DNA from: Chitinophaga pinensis DSM 2588
GTDB lineage: Bacteria > Bacteroidota > Bacteroidia > Chitinophagales > Chitinophagaceae
Length of the DNA stretch: 64,000 nucleotides
Direction: 5' to 3'
Assembly: GCF_000024005.1 (NCBI RefSeq)
Contig: NC_013132.1
Span: 2,288,001 to 2,352,000, forward strand
A program made the position numbers and the translations under genes. This document shows, in pieces, positions 1 through 9,700 of this stretch (position 1 is the stretch's first letter; the number at the start of each line of letters is the position of its first letter). The notes beneath the pieces are model-generated. The model saw only the letters and a program-made list of their open reading frames with translations, was not told the origin of the DNA and did not search any database.

Positions 1-651
1 TGGTTCTGGCGTGGATGGTTCTTCGGTACCGAACCAGTTGACATCTCTCTGGACAGCGTGAAATGGTATCGTCTTGACACCAAAGATCCACAGATCAGCA
101 AAGCGGAAGCAAAAGCGAAGTATGACCGTGCTGCGGATCATATTTCCCGTGCACGTAACAAGGCTGCTGGTATGACTTTCGAAGTGGACAAGGATACAAG
201 TCTGCAGGACTTCTATGTAAAATGGAACCGTTTCGAAGTAACCCCTGAAGATAAATCCGCTTACGATGCATTTACTGCCGGCCTGACACCTGAAGAAAAA
301 CGTTTGTATGAAAGCAAAAAGAATTTCTATGAACTGTCTTTTTCTAACGTAGGCGGACTGGTAATGCCGCTGATCATCGAATGGACATTTGCAGATGGTA
401 CAAAGGAAACAGACCGTATTTCTGCTTATATCTGGCGTAAAAATGAAAACAGTGTAACGAAAGTTTTCGCAAAGGATAAAGAAGTGGTAAGCGTTAAACT
501 GGATCCATTGCGTGAGACAGCTGATATTGACGAGACTAACAATAGCTGGCCACGTGCAGCAGCTCCATCCCGCTTTGAGCTCTTCCGCCAGTCACAAGGC
601 ATACGTGGTGCATCCACAGGTGGCAACCCTATGCAGAAAGCGAGGAAATAG
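1..651 (+). CDS. M1-family metallopeptidase, C-terminal part (5' truncated)
   Basis: The reading frame is open to the left edge and ends at a TAG at 649-651, so only the last 216 residues are present. The visible start, WFWRGWFFGTEPVDISLD, resembles the block that follows the catalytic domain in large exported M1 metallopeptidases of Bacteroidota. The HEXXH zinc site would lie upstream, outside the window, so catalysis cannot be checked. The remainder is a mixed helical/beta C-terminal region with a basic tail. A GTG at 58 is an in-frame internal codon, not a credible start. A terminator follows within 40 bases. The family call rests on recognition of this C-terminal block only. Confidence 0.65.
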   Translation, partial: WFWRGWFFGTEPVDISLDSVKWYRLDTKDPQISKAEAKAKYDRAADHISRARNKAAGMTFEVDKDTSLQDFYVKWNRFEVTPEDKSAYDAFTAGLTPEEKRLYESKKNFYELSFSNVGGLVMPLIIEWTFADGTKETDRISAYIWRKNENSVTKVFAKDKEVVSVKLDPLRETADIDETNNSWPRAAAPSRFELFRQSQGIRGASTGGNPMQKARK

Positions 652-684
652 TAAATGAAGGATTTACCTCACTGTATAATAAAG

Positions 685-721
685 AAGGCCTGATCTGTTA
701 CAGATCAGGCCTTCCTGTTTT
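685..721. terminator. Bidirectional intrinsic terminator
   Basis: A perfect 13-bp stem (685-697 with 701-713) and a TTA loop are followed by a short T-rich stretch. It sits between the convergent peptidase gene and the RHH gene and can serve both strands. Confidence 0.75.
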
Positions 722-742
722 AAATGATGTTGCGGCAGCTAG

Positions 743-934
743 TTATGCCGGGTCATTCTTTTTGGGCGGCTTTTCAGGCCCTGTTTTAACCGTACGTCCT
801 GCTTCTTTCAGTGCACGGTGTATGATCCACTCCAGCTGACCATTGATACTTCTGAACTCATCCGCAGCCCATTTCTCAATTGCTTCATATGTTTGGGTAT
901 CAATCCTTAATACAAATGTTTTCTTATCCGCCAT
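743..934 (-). CDS. Small Arc/ribbon-helix-helix family protein
   Basis: A 63-residue protein. The N-terminal strand KTFVLRID, followed by helices IEKWAADEFRSINGQLEWII, fits the Arc-type ribbon-helix-helix DNA-binding fold, with a Lys/Pro-rich tail (PEKPPKKNDPA). It lies 17 bases downstream of the SPFH gene in the same direction, so the two are very probably one operon. RHH proteins bind DNA as dimers and often repress their own operon. A perfect inverted repeat precedes the first gene of this operon and is the natural candidate target. The fold is recognised from pattern. DNA binding and autoregulation are inference. Confidence 0.7.
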   Translation of the reverse strand: MADKKTFVLRIDTQTYEAIEKWAADEFRSINGQLEWIIHRALKEAGRTVKTGPEKPPKKNDPA

Positions 935-951
935 ACCCCTTATTTACCTGG

Positions 952-1827
952 TTATTGATGGAGGGTACCTGTATTTACAACAGGCGCTACTTTTGATTCG
1001 CCGCAAAGCACTACCAGCAGATTGGATACCATGGCAGCTTTACGCTCCTCGTCCAAAACTACGATTTCCTTTTGTGATAATCTGTCGAGTGCCAGTTCTA
1101 CCATGCCTACAGCGCCTTCTACGATCTTAGTACGTGCAGCTACGATAGCTGTCGCCTGCTGACGTTGCAGCATTGCGCCGGCGATTTCAGGTGCATAAGC
1201 CAGGTGACTGATACGTGCTTCCAGTACTGTGATACCGGCAGGACTCAGGCGTTCGTTCAATTCTTTTTCCAGCATCTCATTTACCTTGTCGCCGCCATCA
1301 CGCAGGGTGATATCCGTATCAACGTCGGTATCTTCCATTCTGTCATAAGAATAGCTTACCGCCAGGTGGCGTACAGCCGCTTCACTCTGCACATTCACAT
1401 ACTGCAGATAGTTATCCACCTCAAATGATGACTTATACGTATCGGTAACCCGCCATACAGTTACAGCGGCAATTTCGATGGGGTTCCCCATCTTATCATT
1501 CACTTTCAGCTGCTGACCATTATGGTTGTGCGCTCTCAGGGAAAGATGGGCTGTTTTGTAGAAGGGGTTTACCCACATTAAGCCGTTTTCTTTTACGGTA
1601 CCGATATACTTACCAAAGAAGGTCAGTACGCGTGAGTGATTGGGGTTCACTATAATAATGCCTTTTACAGTGAAGACGAACGCGATAAAAAAGACGATTC
1701 CCAGCAATGTAAAAATGCCTGTACCTGTTTGCGTTCCTACCAGAAACAGGTAGACAGCTGCAAGGAAGGCAATAATGCCAAGAACGATGGCCAGATAGCC
1801 GGAGACGGGTTTAACGATCTTTTCCAT
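952..1827 (-). CDS. SPFH/band 7 domain membrane protein
   Basis: About 291 residues, starting at the ATG of MEKIVKPVSGYLAIV. An in-frame TTG 33 bases upstream falls inside a palindrome and is less likely. Two hydrophobic segments at about residues 8-55 (LAIVLGIIAFLAAVYLFLVG and LGIVFFIAFVFTV) anchor it in the inner membrane. The rest is an SPFH domain (IIIVNPNHSRVLTFFGKYIG... EIAAVTVWRVTDTYKSSFEV) with a coiled C-terminal part rich in Ala, Glu and Arg (LQRQQATAIVAARTKIVEGA). SPFH proteins form large membrane-bound assemblies linked to protease control or membrane domains. The precise role here is unknown. It is the first gene of a two-gene operon with the RHH protein. Confidence 0.85.
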   Translation of the reverse strand: MEKIVKPVSGYLAIVLGIIAFLAAVYLFLVGTQTGTGIFTLLGIVFFIAFVFTVKGIIIVNPNHSRVLTFFGKYIGTVKENGLMWVNPFYKTAHLSLRAHNHNGQQLKVNDKMGNPIEIAAVTVWRVTDTYKSSFEVDNYLQYVNVQSEAAVRHLAVSYSYDRMEDTDVDTDITLRDGGDKVNEMLEKELNERLSPAGITVLEARISHLAYAPEIAGAMLQRQQATAIVAARTKIVEGAVGMVELALDRLSQKEIVVLDEERKAAMVSNLLVVLCGESKVAPVVNTGTLHQ

Positions 1828-1836
1828 AATAGTATA

Positions 1837-1863
1837 GTTTTGATATCGAAATGATATCAAAAC
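1837..1863. promoter_or_regulatory. Perfect inverted repeat upstream of the SPFH-RHH operon
   Basis: Arms GTTTTGATATC (1837-1847) and GATATCAAAAC (1853-1863) are exact reverse complements separated by 5 bases. The repeat lies 9 bases upstream of the SPFH start codon on the minus strand, where a repressor would block transcription or initiation. Symmetry of this length with a short spacer fits a dimeric operator better than a terminator, because no T-tract follows. The binder is unknown. The RHH protein of the operon is the obvious candidate. Confidence 0.65.
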
Positions 1864-1952
1864 TAATCAAAAGGAATCAATCCGCCAAAAGAGAGTTTTC
1901 CGGAATTTGCAGGCATCGCCTAAACGCATTATTTTAATGCAAAATTCACGAT

Positions 1953-2762
1953 ATGAAGTATGTATTAGGGGTTATGTTGTTATTGCTTGGCTTTACGGGC
2001 ACAAAAGCGGCCCAGGTAGATACAATAGCGATCTATAGCAAGGCAATGCACAAAAGTCTGAAATGTGTGGTGGTCACACCTGATAGCTATAAAGACAAAC
2101 AGGAGCATTATCCGGTTGTATATATCCTTCACGGGTACAGTGGTAATTATGCAGACTATGTCAAAAAGATCCCGGGTCTTGCCGCTGTTGCTGACACGTA
2201 TCAGCTGATAATGGTCTTCCCGGACGGCGGCTTCAGTAGCTGGTACCTGGATAGTCCGCTGGATAGCGGTGTACGTTTTGAAACATATGTAGGTAAAGAG
2301 ATTCCTTCCTTTATCGATCAGCATTATCGTACGAAAACTGACCGCCAGCACCGCGCCATTACAGGACTGAGTATGGGAGGGCATGGTGCATTGTACCTCG
2401 CTATCCGTCACCAGGAGACTTTTGGTGCGGCAGGTAGTATGAGCGGTGGGGTAGATTTTCGTCCTTTCCCTAATAACTGGGATATTGCAAAAAGGCTGGG
2501 GACTTTGAAAGATAATGCGGCTAACTGGGATAAAAACGTAGTAGTCAATCAGCTCCCTGATCTGAAGAATGATTCATTGTCACTGATCATCGATTGTGGT
2601 GTAAAAGACTTTTTTATAGATGTGAATCGTCAGCTGCATCAGCGTCTGCTGGAACAAGGTATATCACATGATTATATCGAAAGACAAGGAGAGCATAACT
2701 GGGAATACTGGAGCAATTCGATTATGTACCAGTTGTTATTTTTTCACCGGTATTTCAAATAA
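1953..2762 (+). CDS. Secreted alpha/beta-hydrolase, putative esterase family
   Basis: 269 residues with an N-terminal signal peptide (MKYVLGVMLLLLGFTGTKAA), so probably periplasmic or secreted. The core fits the esterase D/antigen 85-like family: an oxyanion region HGYSGNYADY, the nucleophile elbow GLSMGGHGA with the Ser at about residue 134, and a C-terminal His in EHNWEYW. The acidic residue is probably the Asp in IIDCGVKDFF. Substrate is not evident. Related proteins are often carbohydrate esterases (feruloyl or acetyl). It is divergent from the SPFH operon, with 89 bases between the palindrome and its start. Confidence 0.85.
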   Translation: MKYVLGVMLLLLGFTGTKAAQVDTIAIYSKAMHKSLKCVVVTPDSYKDKQEHYPVVYILHGYSGNYADYVKKIPGLAAVADTYQLIMVFPDGGFSSWYLDSPLDSGVRFETYVGKEIPSFIDQHYRTKTDRQHRAITGLSMGGHGALYLAIRHQETFGAAGSMSGGVDFRPFPNNWDIAKRLGTLKDNAANWDKNVVVNQLPDLKNDSLSLIIDCGVKDFFIDVNRQLHQRLLEQGISHDYIERQGEHNWEYWSNSIMYQLLFFHRYFK

Positions 2763-2822
2763 ATATCCGGTTTTTTTAAAGGGCTGATAAACAAATATAT
2801 GGCTGTCTGAGGATAGCTTATG

Positions 2823-2903
2823 TATAGTCAGACTATACTTATCTTACGTTAATGCTCCGTAAAAAAGGCGGCACTAAGGTAAGATGAGCATAGTCTGACT
2901 ATA
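2823..2903. repeat. Long near-perfect inverted repeat (dispersed element, copy 1)
   Basis: Two 29-base arms (2823-2851 and 2875-2903) pair with three mismatches around a 23-base loop. Each arm begins with its own smaller palindrome: TATAGTC-A-GACTATA at 2823-2837 and a matching one on the right. It lies between the 3' ends of two convergent genes. The left arm matches 25 of 29 positions of a second site at 46771-46799, so this is a repeated element rather than a single terminator. No T-tract follows. Confidence 0.75.
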
Positions 2904-3007
2904 TCAGGAAGAAGTGACAGCTACAAAATTAATGTCATTGCATGTTGACAGCTTTCAGTTGACTTTTTATCCTTCCTGCTGAGCAATGAACAATGCAAAA
3001 TGAAATA

Positions 3008-4915
3008 TCAGTGTGTGAAGTTCAGCGGCTTGAATGTCAGTACCCGGACAATACTCTCCAATCGTGATTTACCACAACCGGTTTTTACCAGCTGTTCGAG
3101 GTCTTCTGCTCTTCTGGCCAGGTCATTGAAGGTCCATTTGATCGGAGCACCGGTAGGTCTGCCGGCAGGATCAGTCACGCGAAACAAGCCGTCCAACTGT
3201 GCCGGATCTCCGGTCAGGAAGGCTGCCAGGGTTGGTTTGACCCCGAATGGCTGTGGTGCTATCTGCAGGAACGCAGCATGAAAGACACCAGCCGGATCAT
3301 TGATCAGGTTACCCACGGCCGTATTGGCTTCTCCGCCGTGACAACCGCTACAGGTATTTAGAGAAAGGATGTGCCTTACCGTATCATTGGTAATACGGGA
3401 AGCGCCGGCAGCCGTTGCCGCATCCCAGAAATGACCAGGAGTCAGGGTATGTGCTTTACCACCCAGGAAATTGGTGCCTACTTCAATATCCTGTATCGCG
3501 TAAGTCTGGTCGAGAATAGAAGGCTCATTACCGTTGGCATATGTTGCAAGCAATAACTGGTTGGCAGCAGTAGCCCCTGCAATCCTGTTGAATTTCAGTT
3601 GAGGTTCCTGCTTAACTGTTACCTCGTCAAATACGCCCTTTTTACTGATAACAAACTCCCTCAGCTCCCAGGGATTACCTATCGCAAGTTCATTCGTTCT
3701 AAGCTGATTTAAGCTGCTTCCGTTCGGTTTGGATGGACTGGTGCCCGCTGTGGTGAACTGGTCTGTAATCGCCTGTAAAGCGTTATTATAGGCAGCCGAA
3801 CCAGGCACCAGGTTCTTGAGGTTGTACCACTGCTGTGCAAAGTCTACTAATTCCTTACAATTGTTCTTCGGAATGCCATATTCCAGGATGGTGGTAAAAC
3901 GAAGCGGATTACAGTTGGTATTCAATACGCCAAATACAAAACGGCCTTCCCCGGCATTACTTACGGTATAACCGCTGTTACCACGCAGGTCGAGACGGTT
4001 TACAATGGCCAGCAGGCGGAAAGGCGCCAGGCTAGGATCGATATTGAAGGTTTTCCAGTTGCTGAGCGTCACTGTGGCGCCGGGATTACTTTTCTGTACC
4101 CATGGGAGAATGACGGTATTGAACATATTGATACGGGCATTAACCGCATCGGCATTGATCGTCTGTGTGGTCAGCCATTTTTCCAGCCAGGACTGGATAA
4201 AGGCAGTCACGCTGATACCGGAGGATGGTGTATTGGCCATCTGGGTGATCAGGTGCCCGAATGTCCATACCCCTTTAGGATTGCCCTTTTTTGTACAAGG
4301 GTTGAATGTCCGGGTGGGATCTTCTATAACCCCCAGGTCCGTGATCATCAGGGAACGTTCTTTCAGTTCAGGATCAGGGATCAGTTTGAAAATATCGGGA
4401 TCGAGTGTAGCGCCTCTGTCAAAATCGAGGCTTTTCACCGGACTTTCCCTGACGATATTGTCGATCAGGGTAGCGGATCTGCCGGACCATCTGAAGAGGT
4501 GTTCCCGTTTGTTCAGTTTTTCCAGATTGGCATGCTGGATAGCGGTCAGGTCTTCTTTGAACCGGTTAAGGTCTTCACTGATCGCAAGGGAGAAGATACC
4601 ATCTTCCGCTTTTGCATCCCCGTCTACACCATCGTCGCGCAGACTCAGGGTTTCGTCGCCAACAAGAAAGGAAAGTGTGTTTTCTCTTACTGCTCCCCGG
4701 GGGAAAGTCGCTGTAAGCAGTACGTTGTTGCCATTTACAGGGTCCTTCAGGGCTTTCACCTGGATATTGCTGGCAATAGGAGGAGTGCGTTCATACTCCG
4801 GTAAAACTGCAGCAGCAGCAATATTCTTTGCGGGTGTTTTCTTTTTACTGTCTTCACATGCGTGAAGGAACATTGAGGCCAACAGGATACCTGCCGGTAA
4901 TAATCGGTTTGACAT
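3008..4915 (-). CDS. Lipoprotein with one haem c-binding motif
   Basis: 635 residues. The N-terminus has a lipoprotein signal with a cysteine after FLHA (lipobox ending at about residue 20), so the protein is membrane-anchored outside the cytoplasm. An N-terminal beta region (about 50-125) contains DDGVDGDAKAEDGIFSL, a pattern of choice-of-anchor/Big-like extracellular domains. The large middle part is unassigned. Near the C-terminus, CSGCHGG at about 522-528 is a CXXCH haem c attachment motif. The protein may therefore carry a single covalent haem. I know no defined function. It has no obvious operon partner and is followed by a structured repeat. Confidence 0.7.
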   Translation of the reverse strand: MSNRLLPAGILLASMFLHACEDSKKKTPAKNIAAAAVLPEYERTPPIASNIQVKALKDPVNGNNVLLTATFPRGAVRENTLSFLVGDETLSLRDDGVDGDAKAEDGIFSLAISEDLNRFKEDLTAIQHANLEKLNKREHLFRWSGRSATLIDNIVRESPVKSLDFDRGATLDPDIFKLIPDPELKERSLMITDLGVIEDPTRTFNPCTKKGNPKGVWTFGHLITQMANTPSSGISVTAFIQSWLEKWLTTQTINADAVNARINMFNTVILPWVQKSNPGATVTLSNWKTFNIDPSLAPFRLLAIVNRLDLRGNSGYTVSNAGEGRFVFGVLNTNCNPLRFTTILEYGIPKNNCKELVDFAQQWYNLKNLVPGSAAYNNALQAITDQFTTAGTSPSKPNGSSLNQLRTNELAIGNPWELREFVISKKGVFDEVTVKQEPQLKFNRIAGATAANQLLLATYANGNEPSILDQTYAIQDIEVGTNFLGGKAHTLTPGHFWDAATAAGASRITNDTVRHILSLNTCSGCHGGEANTAVGNLINDPAGVFHAAFLQIAPQPFGVKPTLAAFLTGDPAQLDGLFRVTDPAGRPTGAPIKWTFNDLARRAEDLEQLVKTGCGKSRLESIVRVLTFKPLNFTH

Positions 4916-5072
4916 GCATTGTCTTTTTTGGGGTGTAAAAAAATATAGTGTTACATGAATAAAACTGTTGTGGATATCCTCATCGGTAAGGCGTGTTGCA
5001 GGGGTTGTATATGACAGAATGCTCCTGTAAAGGTAAGGGGGGATACCTGTAGTTTCACCGCGGTAGCTGCCA

Positions 5073-5104
5073 AAAGAAAAGCCGGACCTCGATAAGTCCG
5101 GCTT
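5073..5104 (-). terminator. Intrinsic terminator of the downstream SusC/SusD pair
   Basis: On the minus strand a 9-bp GC-rich stem (5096-5104 with 5079-5087) is followed by a run rich in T (complement of 5073-5080). It lies about 50 bases past the SusD stop codon and ends the 17-5 kb minus-strand uptake cluster. Confidence 0.8.
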
Positions 5105-5152
5105 GTTATTGCTGCTTTTTTTATAGCGGTATAGATGGCTATACGAGAATTG

Positions 5153-6739
5153 TTATTGCTTATCCCACCATACCGGGGTGGTCAAAGCATTTGTGCCTTG
5201 TCTTGTAATGGCTTCCTGGTAATTAGTAGGGTTAGAGGCTAACTCTGTAGAAGGATACAGCATTCTGCGTGGTATCTTTCCACCGGTGGCATTACCAACA
5301 TAGTTGATCTGTGTCAGCTGCGGATAACCGCTTCTGCGCCAGTTGGACCATGATTCATACCAGTCGAGCAAACAAGCTGCCCAATATTGTGTATTGATCT
5401 GATTGTAACCGTCAGCGTCAACATATGGGTGCGCTGTCAGATAAGTTTGAATAGCTTCACTGCTGATAGTAGCGGTAGCACTGTATTGTGCCAGTTGCTC
5501 CATGGCTGCTTTTACACCATTGTTGTAATGGGTAGCTGCGCTGGCGCCAACATTCCAGCCTCTTTTGGCAGCTTCAGCCAGTAAGAGTTCTGTCTGAGCG
5601 TAAGTAACCAGGAAGGATGGACCGTTCAGTTTCAGTAATACATTTTTATTCAGCACTGAATATTTCTTCAGGTCACCCGGATAACCAGGCGCTTTAGTGA
5701 TATCGGTAGGGCTGCTGGAACCATTGGTGTCATAACCGTTCGGCATACCCAGCTGGTCAGCCGGTACTTCACTGTTGCTGGCAGGTACTACCGCAATATA
5801 TTGCAGACGTGGATCGCTGTTATTTTTCAGGAAATCCATGAATGTTTTGCTGATACTTGCTTCGCCCGGTGTATTGATCGCATTCCATTCTCCGGAGAGG
5901 ATGTTGCTCACCCTGTTGACAGTTGTTCTGCCGCCGGTTGCATCGTGCAGGATGTAGGCATTCTCTGCGTTGGCAGAAATCAAACCGCCTGCATACGCTT
6001 TTTCTGCCCAGCTTTTTGCCAGTGCTTCGTCTCTTTTGGTAAGACGCATAGATAAACGGAGCATCAGGGAATAAGCCAGTTTCTTCCAGTTTGCTACAAC
6101 CTGTGTGGCGTTCTGGGCCCCGCCTTTGTTGTAGATCAGGTCACCCTGACCTGGTATCTGTTTGGTTGCATCCAGCGCCTTAGCTGCTTCGTCCAGTTCT
6201 TTCAGCATGTCCAGGTAGATGTCCTGCTGTGCATCATATTTTGGATCGAAGATACGGTCGCTGTAACCTTTGCCTGCTTCGGAGTAAGGAATATCTCCGT
6301 AGATATCGGTCAGGCGATGGAAGATCAGCACTTTTGTAATACGCGCGATGTTGTACAGATTCGCCTGGAAAGGATTGTCTTTTGTTACCCTTACCACATC
6401 TGTGATATATTTCACCTGATCAGGATAAGCGCGTTCAAAGTATGCACTGGCCCATCCGTCATTCTGTATGTATTTGTCGCCGGCATACCAGGTAGCGTTA
6501 GACAGTTGCTGCATCATCATCGAACAATAGATGATGTTTACACGCCAGGTGTCATAACTATAGTCGCTGTTACCCGTGAATTCCAGCACAGCGCGGGAGA
6601 AGTTGTATTCAGGTACACCGCTTTCTTCGCCGGATTTGTTCTTGTCAGTATTGATATCTTCAAAGTCCTTCGTACAGGCCGTCGTCAGTAGTAAAGCTGG
6701 CAGACCGAGTACAAGTAATAATTTATGCAGAGATTTCAT
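5153..6739 (-). CDS. SusD/RagB-like outer-membrane lipoprotein
   Basis: 528 residues beginning with a lipoprotein signal (LLLVLGLPALLLTTAC). The sequence has hallmarks of the SusD-like family: FEDINTDKN just after the lipid Cys, MLRLSMRLTKRD in the TPR region, and the terminal pattern NPTNYQEAITRQGTN followed by TPVWWDKQ. SusD proteins are surface lids that capture ligand for the partner SusC channel. The gene follows the SusC gene by 11 bases, the usual SusC-SusD order. Ligand cannot be inferred. Resemblance to the SusD at 10201 suggests the two pairs are related but not interchangeable. Confidence 0.93.
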   Translation of the reverse strand: MKSLHKLLLVLGLPALLLTTACTKDFEDINTDKNKSGEESGVPEYNFSRAVLEFTGNSDYSYDTWRVNIIYCSMMMQQLSNATWYAGDKYIQNDGWASAYFERAYPDQVKYITDVVRVTKDNPFQANLYNIARITKVLIFHRLTDIYGDIPYSEAGKGYSDRIFDPKYDAQQDIYLDMLKELDEAAKALDATKQIPGQGDLIYNKGGAQNATQVVANWKKLAYSLMLRLSMRLTKRDEALAKSWAEKAYAGGLISANAENAYILHDATGGRTTVNRVSNILSGEWNAINTPGEASISKTFMDFLKNNSDPRLQYIAVVPASNSEVPADQLGMPNGYDTNGSSSPTDITKAPGYPGDLKKYSVLNKNVLLKLNGPSFLVTYAQTELLLAEAAKRGWNVGASAATHYNNGVKAAMEQLAQYSATATISSEAIQTYLTAHPYVDADGYNQINTQYWAACLLDWYESWSNWRRSGYPQLTQINYVGNATGGKIPRRMLYPSTELASNPTNYQEAITRQGTNALTTPVWWDKQ

Positions 6740-6750
6740 TATTCCAGATT

Positions 6751-9700
6751 TTAGAATTTAACATTCAGGTTCACACCGATAGAACGGGTAGTAGGCAGAC
6801 CTGCATATTCCAGACCCTGTGCGTTGCTGTTGCTGTAGTTGGATTCAGGATCGATGTTAGGCGTTGATTTCTTGATGTAGAAAAGGTTACGTCCTACCAG
6901 AGAGATGCTGATACCATTCAGTTTTTCGTGCAGTGCTGCTCTGGAAAAGTCATATGTCAGTGCCAGTGAACGGAATTTGATGAAGTCTGATTTATATACC
7001 TGCAATGCAGAGATGCTGGACAGTCTTGAGTAGTAGTCGTCCGCCACAACAGTCGTTGTTTTTGCGTCGCCACTTTCAGTTACACCGGTTACTACAACAC
7101 CGCCTTCACGTCCTGCCAGTGTCTCTTTGTGCAGACCATAGCTATAAGCGTTGGCATTGGTACCGGAATAGATTTTACCACCTGATTTGAAGTCGATCAG
7201 GAAGCTCAGGTGGAACTTGCCATAAGACAGTTCGTTGCTCCAGCCACCAGTGTAAGGCGCTACGCCTGAACCAGCTGCGATCAGTGCGTCTGTACGCTGA
7301 GGAACACCTGATGCATCTACGATCAATTCTCCTTTCGCGTTACGTTTGAAGTCATACACCATGATCTGTGAATATGGCAGTCCTACCACGTGGTTGATGA
7401 AACCATCTTCCGTGCGGGATTCACCACCTTCCACCAGCATAGATGCCTGACCTTCTGCCAGCTGTATTACTTTGTTTTTGTTGTGGGCAAAGTTGAACGT
7501 AGTCGTCCAGGAGAAGTTAGCTGTCTTCACAGGTGTACCACCGATCATCGCTTCAATACCTTTGTTTTCCAGTTTACCTACGTTCACCAGCGCGCTGGTG
7601 TAACCAGATCCGGAAGATACTGTAGCCGTTACGATGTCATTAGAAGCCTGTTTGTTGTACCAGCTGAAATCACCAAATAAACGATTGTCAAACAGTTTCA
7701 GTTCAGCGCCTACTTCTATTTCTTTTACTTTGAGTGGTTTCAGTTCTTTGTTAGGAATTTTGTTGTCGATGTCGCCCAGTGGTACGCCATTGACAGTATT
7801 TCCCAGTGTGCTGTAGTACAGCGCAGTTTTATATTCATCCGCATCACCACCTACCTGTGCATAACCTGCTCTGATCTTACCAAAGCTGAGCCAGTTGGTC
7901 TTAATGTTTTCAGAGAAAACATAGGAACCACTTACAGATGGATAGTTATAGGAATTATTTTTCTTAGGCAGTGTACTACTCCAGTCGTTACGGTCAGTAA
8001 CCGTCAGATATAAAGTGCTGGCCCAGGACAATTCCAATGATCCGTATACGGACTGTACCTGTTTATTGTATTGTATGATGGTACTGTTCTTCGTAGCAGC
8101 AGTAGCCGGGTTGTAAACAAATGGGAAAGCAAAATTGGAGGCAGTAACATCATTTACCTTGTCCACCTTCTTTAACAGGTTGGCGCCGGCAGTGAAGCTC
8201 AGGTTTAACTTGTTGGTGATTTCTTTGTTGATACCCAGTAACGCGTCCACGTTGGTTTCATTGAACTGGCGGTTACGCTCCAGGTCCAGGCTTCCCGCAG
8301 GGCGGTAAGCAGTACCGGTAGGAGTGATGGAAGTAGCATTGAAACCAAAGTAGTCATTCGCTACGCGAGCCTGTACAAATAACCATGGTAAAGGCGTATA
8401 ACGTAAACTGGTTACGCCGATAACACGGTCTTTCTTTGTATTGTTCCTGAAGCGGTTTGCTGCAAAGAAAGGATTCGTACTGAAAAGGTCGCTGCTATAT
8501 ACCAGTTCTTTAAACTGTCCGTCATAACCTGGTTCCAGGTAACTGGCAGCTACGTTGGCCGGCAGGAATGCGATACCATAGTTACCGTTACCAGGAGCAT
8601 CACTCAGGTTAGAACGGTTATTGGTAATTTCTTTCGCGTAAATAACATTGGTCTGTCCGCTGAATTTGTCAGATAACTTATAGTTGACATCAATGTTTAC
8701 GTTATCGCGGATATACTCTGTATTTGGGTAAACGCCCTTGCTGCGCAGGTCGCCCAATGCCACACGGTAAGTGGTTTTATCACTACCGCCTGAGATGGAT
8801 AACGTGTTGCTGTAAGTAGCGCCTGTTTTATAGAAGTCTTTAATATGGTTACCCTGTTTGGAGTAAGGATGTGCTTTACCATCAAATAATGTAGTGGAAG
8901 AACCATCCAGTTTGCTACCCCAGCTAGACAAGCCACTGTTCAGTGCTGACTGCTGATCGGTAGGTTTTGCGCCTTTGATACCCTGACCATATACGTCCTG
9001 GAAATCGAAGAAGTCATTTACTTTTTCAACGGTTACGTTGCTGTTCAGTTCAACGCGCATCTGACCTGCTTTACCTGATTTGGTAGTGATCAGGATAACG
9101 CCGTTTACACCACGCTGACCGTATAATGCAGATGCTGCTGCTCCTTTCAGGATGGTCATATCTTCGATATCATCCGGGTTAATGCTGGAGATACCATCAC
9201 CAAGGTCAGTACCACCCCATTTACCAGCAGAACCGAGGTTCGCGTTGTTCATAGGAACACCGTTCACTACGTACAGCGGCTGGTTGTTACCACTCAGGGA
9301 AGAGTTACCTCTGATTGTTACGCGGGAAGAACCACCCGGACCTGTAGCAGGAGGAGCACTGTTCACACCGGCTACGCGGCCTACCAGTGCATTGGCTACG
9401 CTGATCTCTCTTGCTTTGGTCATATCAGCGCCCTGTACTTTTGATACGGCGTAACCATTGCTACGCGCTTCTTTACGTATACCCAATGCTGTTACTACAA
9501 CTTCATTAATGTTAGCAACATCTTCGAGCAGGGTTACATCAATAGAACTTTGTTCGCCGACCGGTACTTCCTGTGTGAGATAGCCGATGAATCTGAATAC
9601 GAGAATGTCAGTAGGGGATTTAACAGAGATAACAAATTTTCCGTCTGGTCCGGTAGCAGTTCCTGCTGCGCCGTTTTTTACCAGAACGTTGACACCTGGG

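Noticed and set aside
2763..3007. Long inverted repeat as an ordinary intrinsic terminator
   Set aside because: No T-tract follows on either strand, and a second copy at 46.8 kb lies between divergent starts, where a terminator would have no use.
4005..4865. Long plus-strand frame opposite the haem lipoprotein gene
   Set aside because: It is a shadow of the minus-strand gene, whose product has a clear lipoprotein signal and CXXCH motif. The plus-strand product is low-complexity Ser/Leu/Arg-rich sequence.
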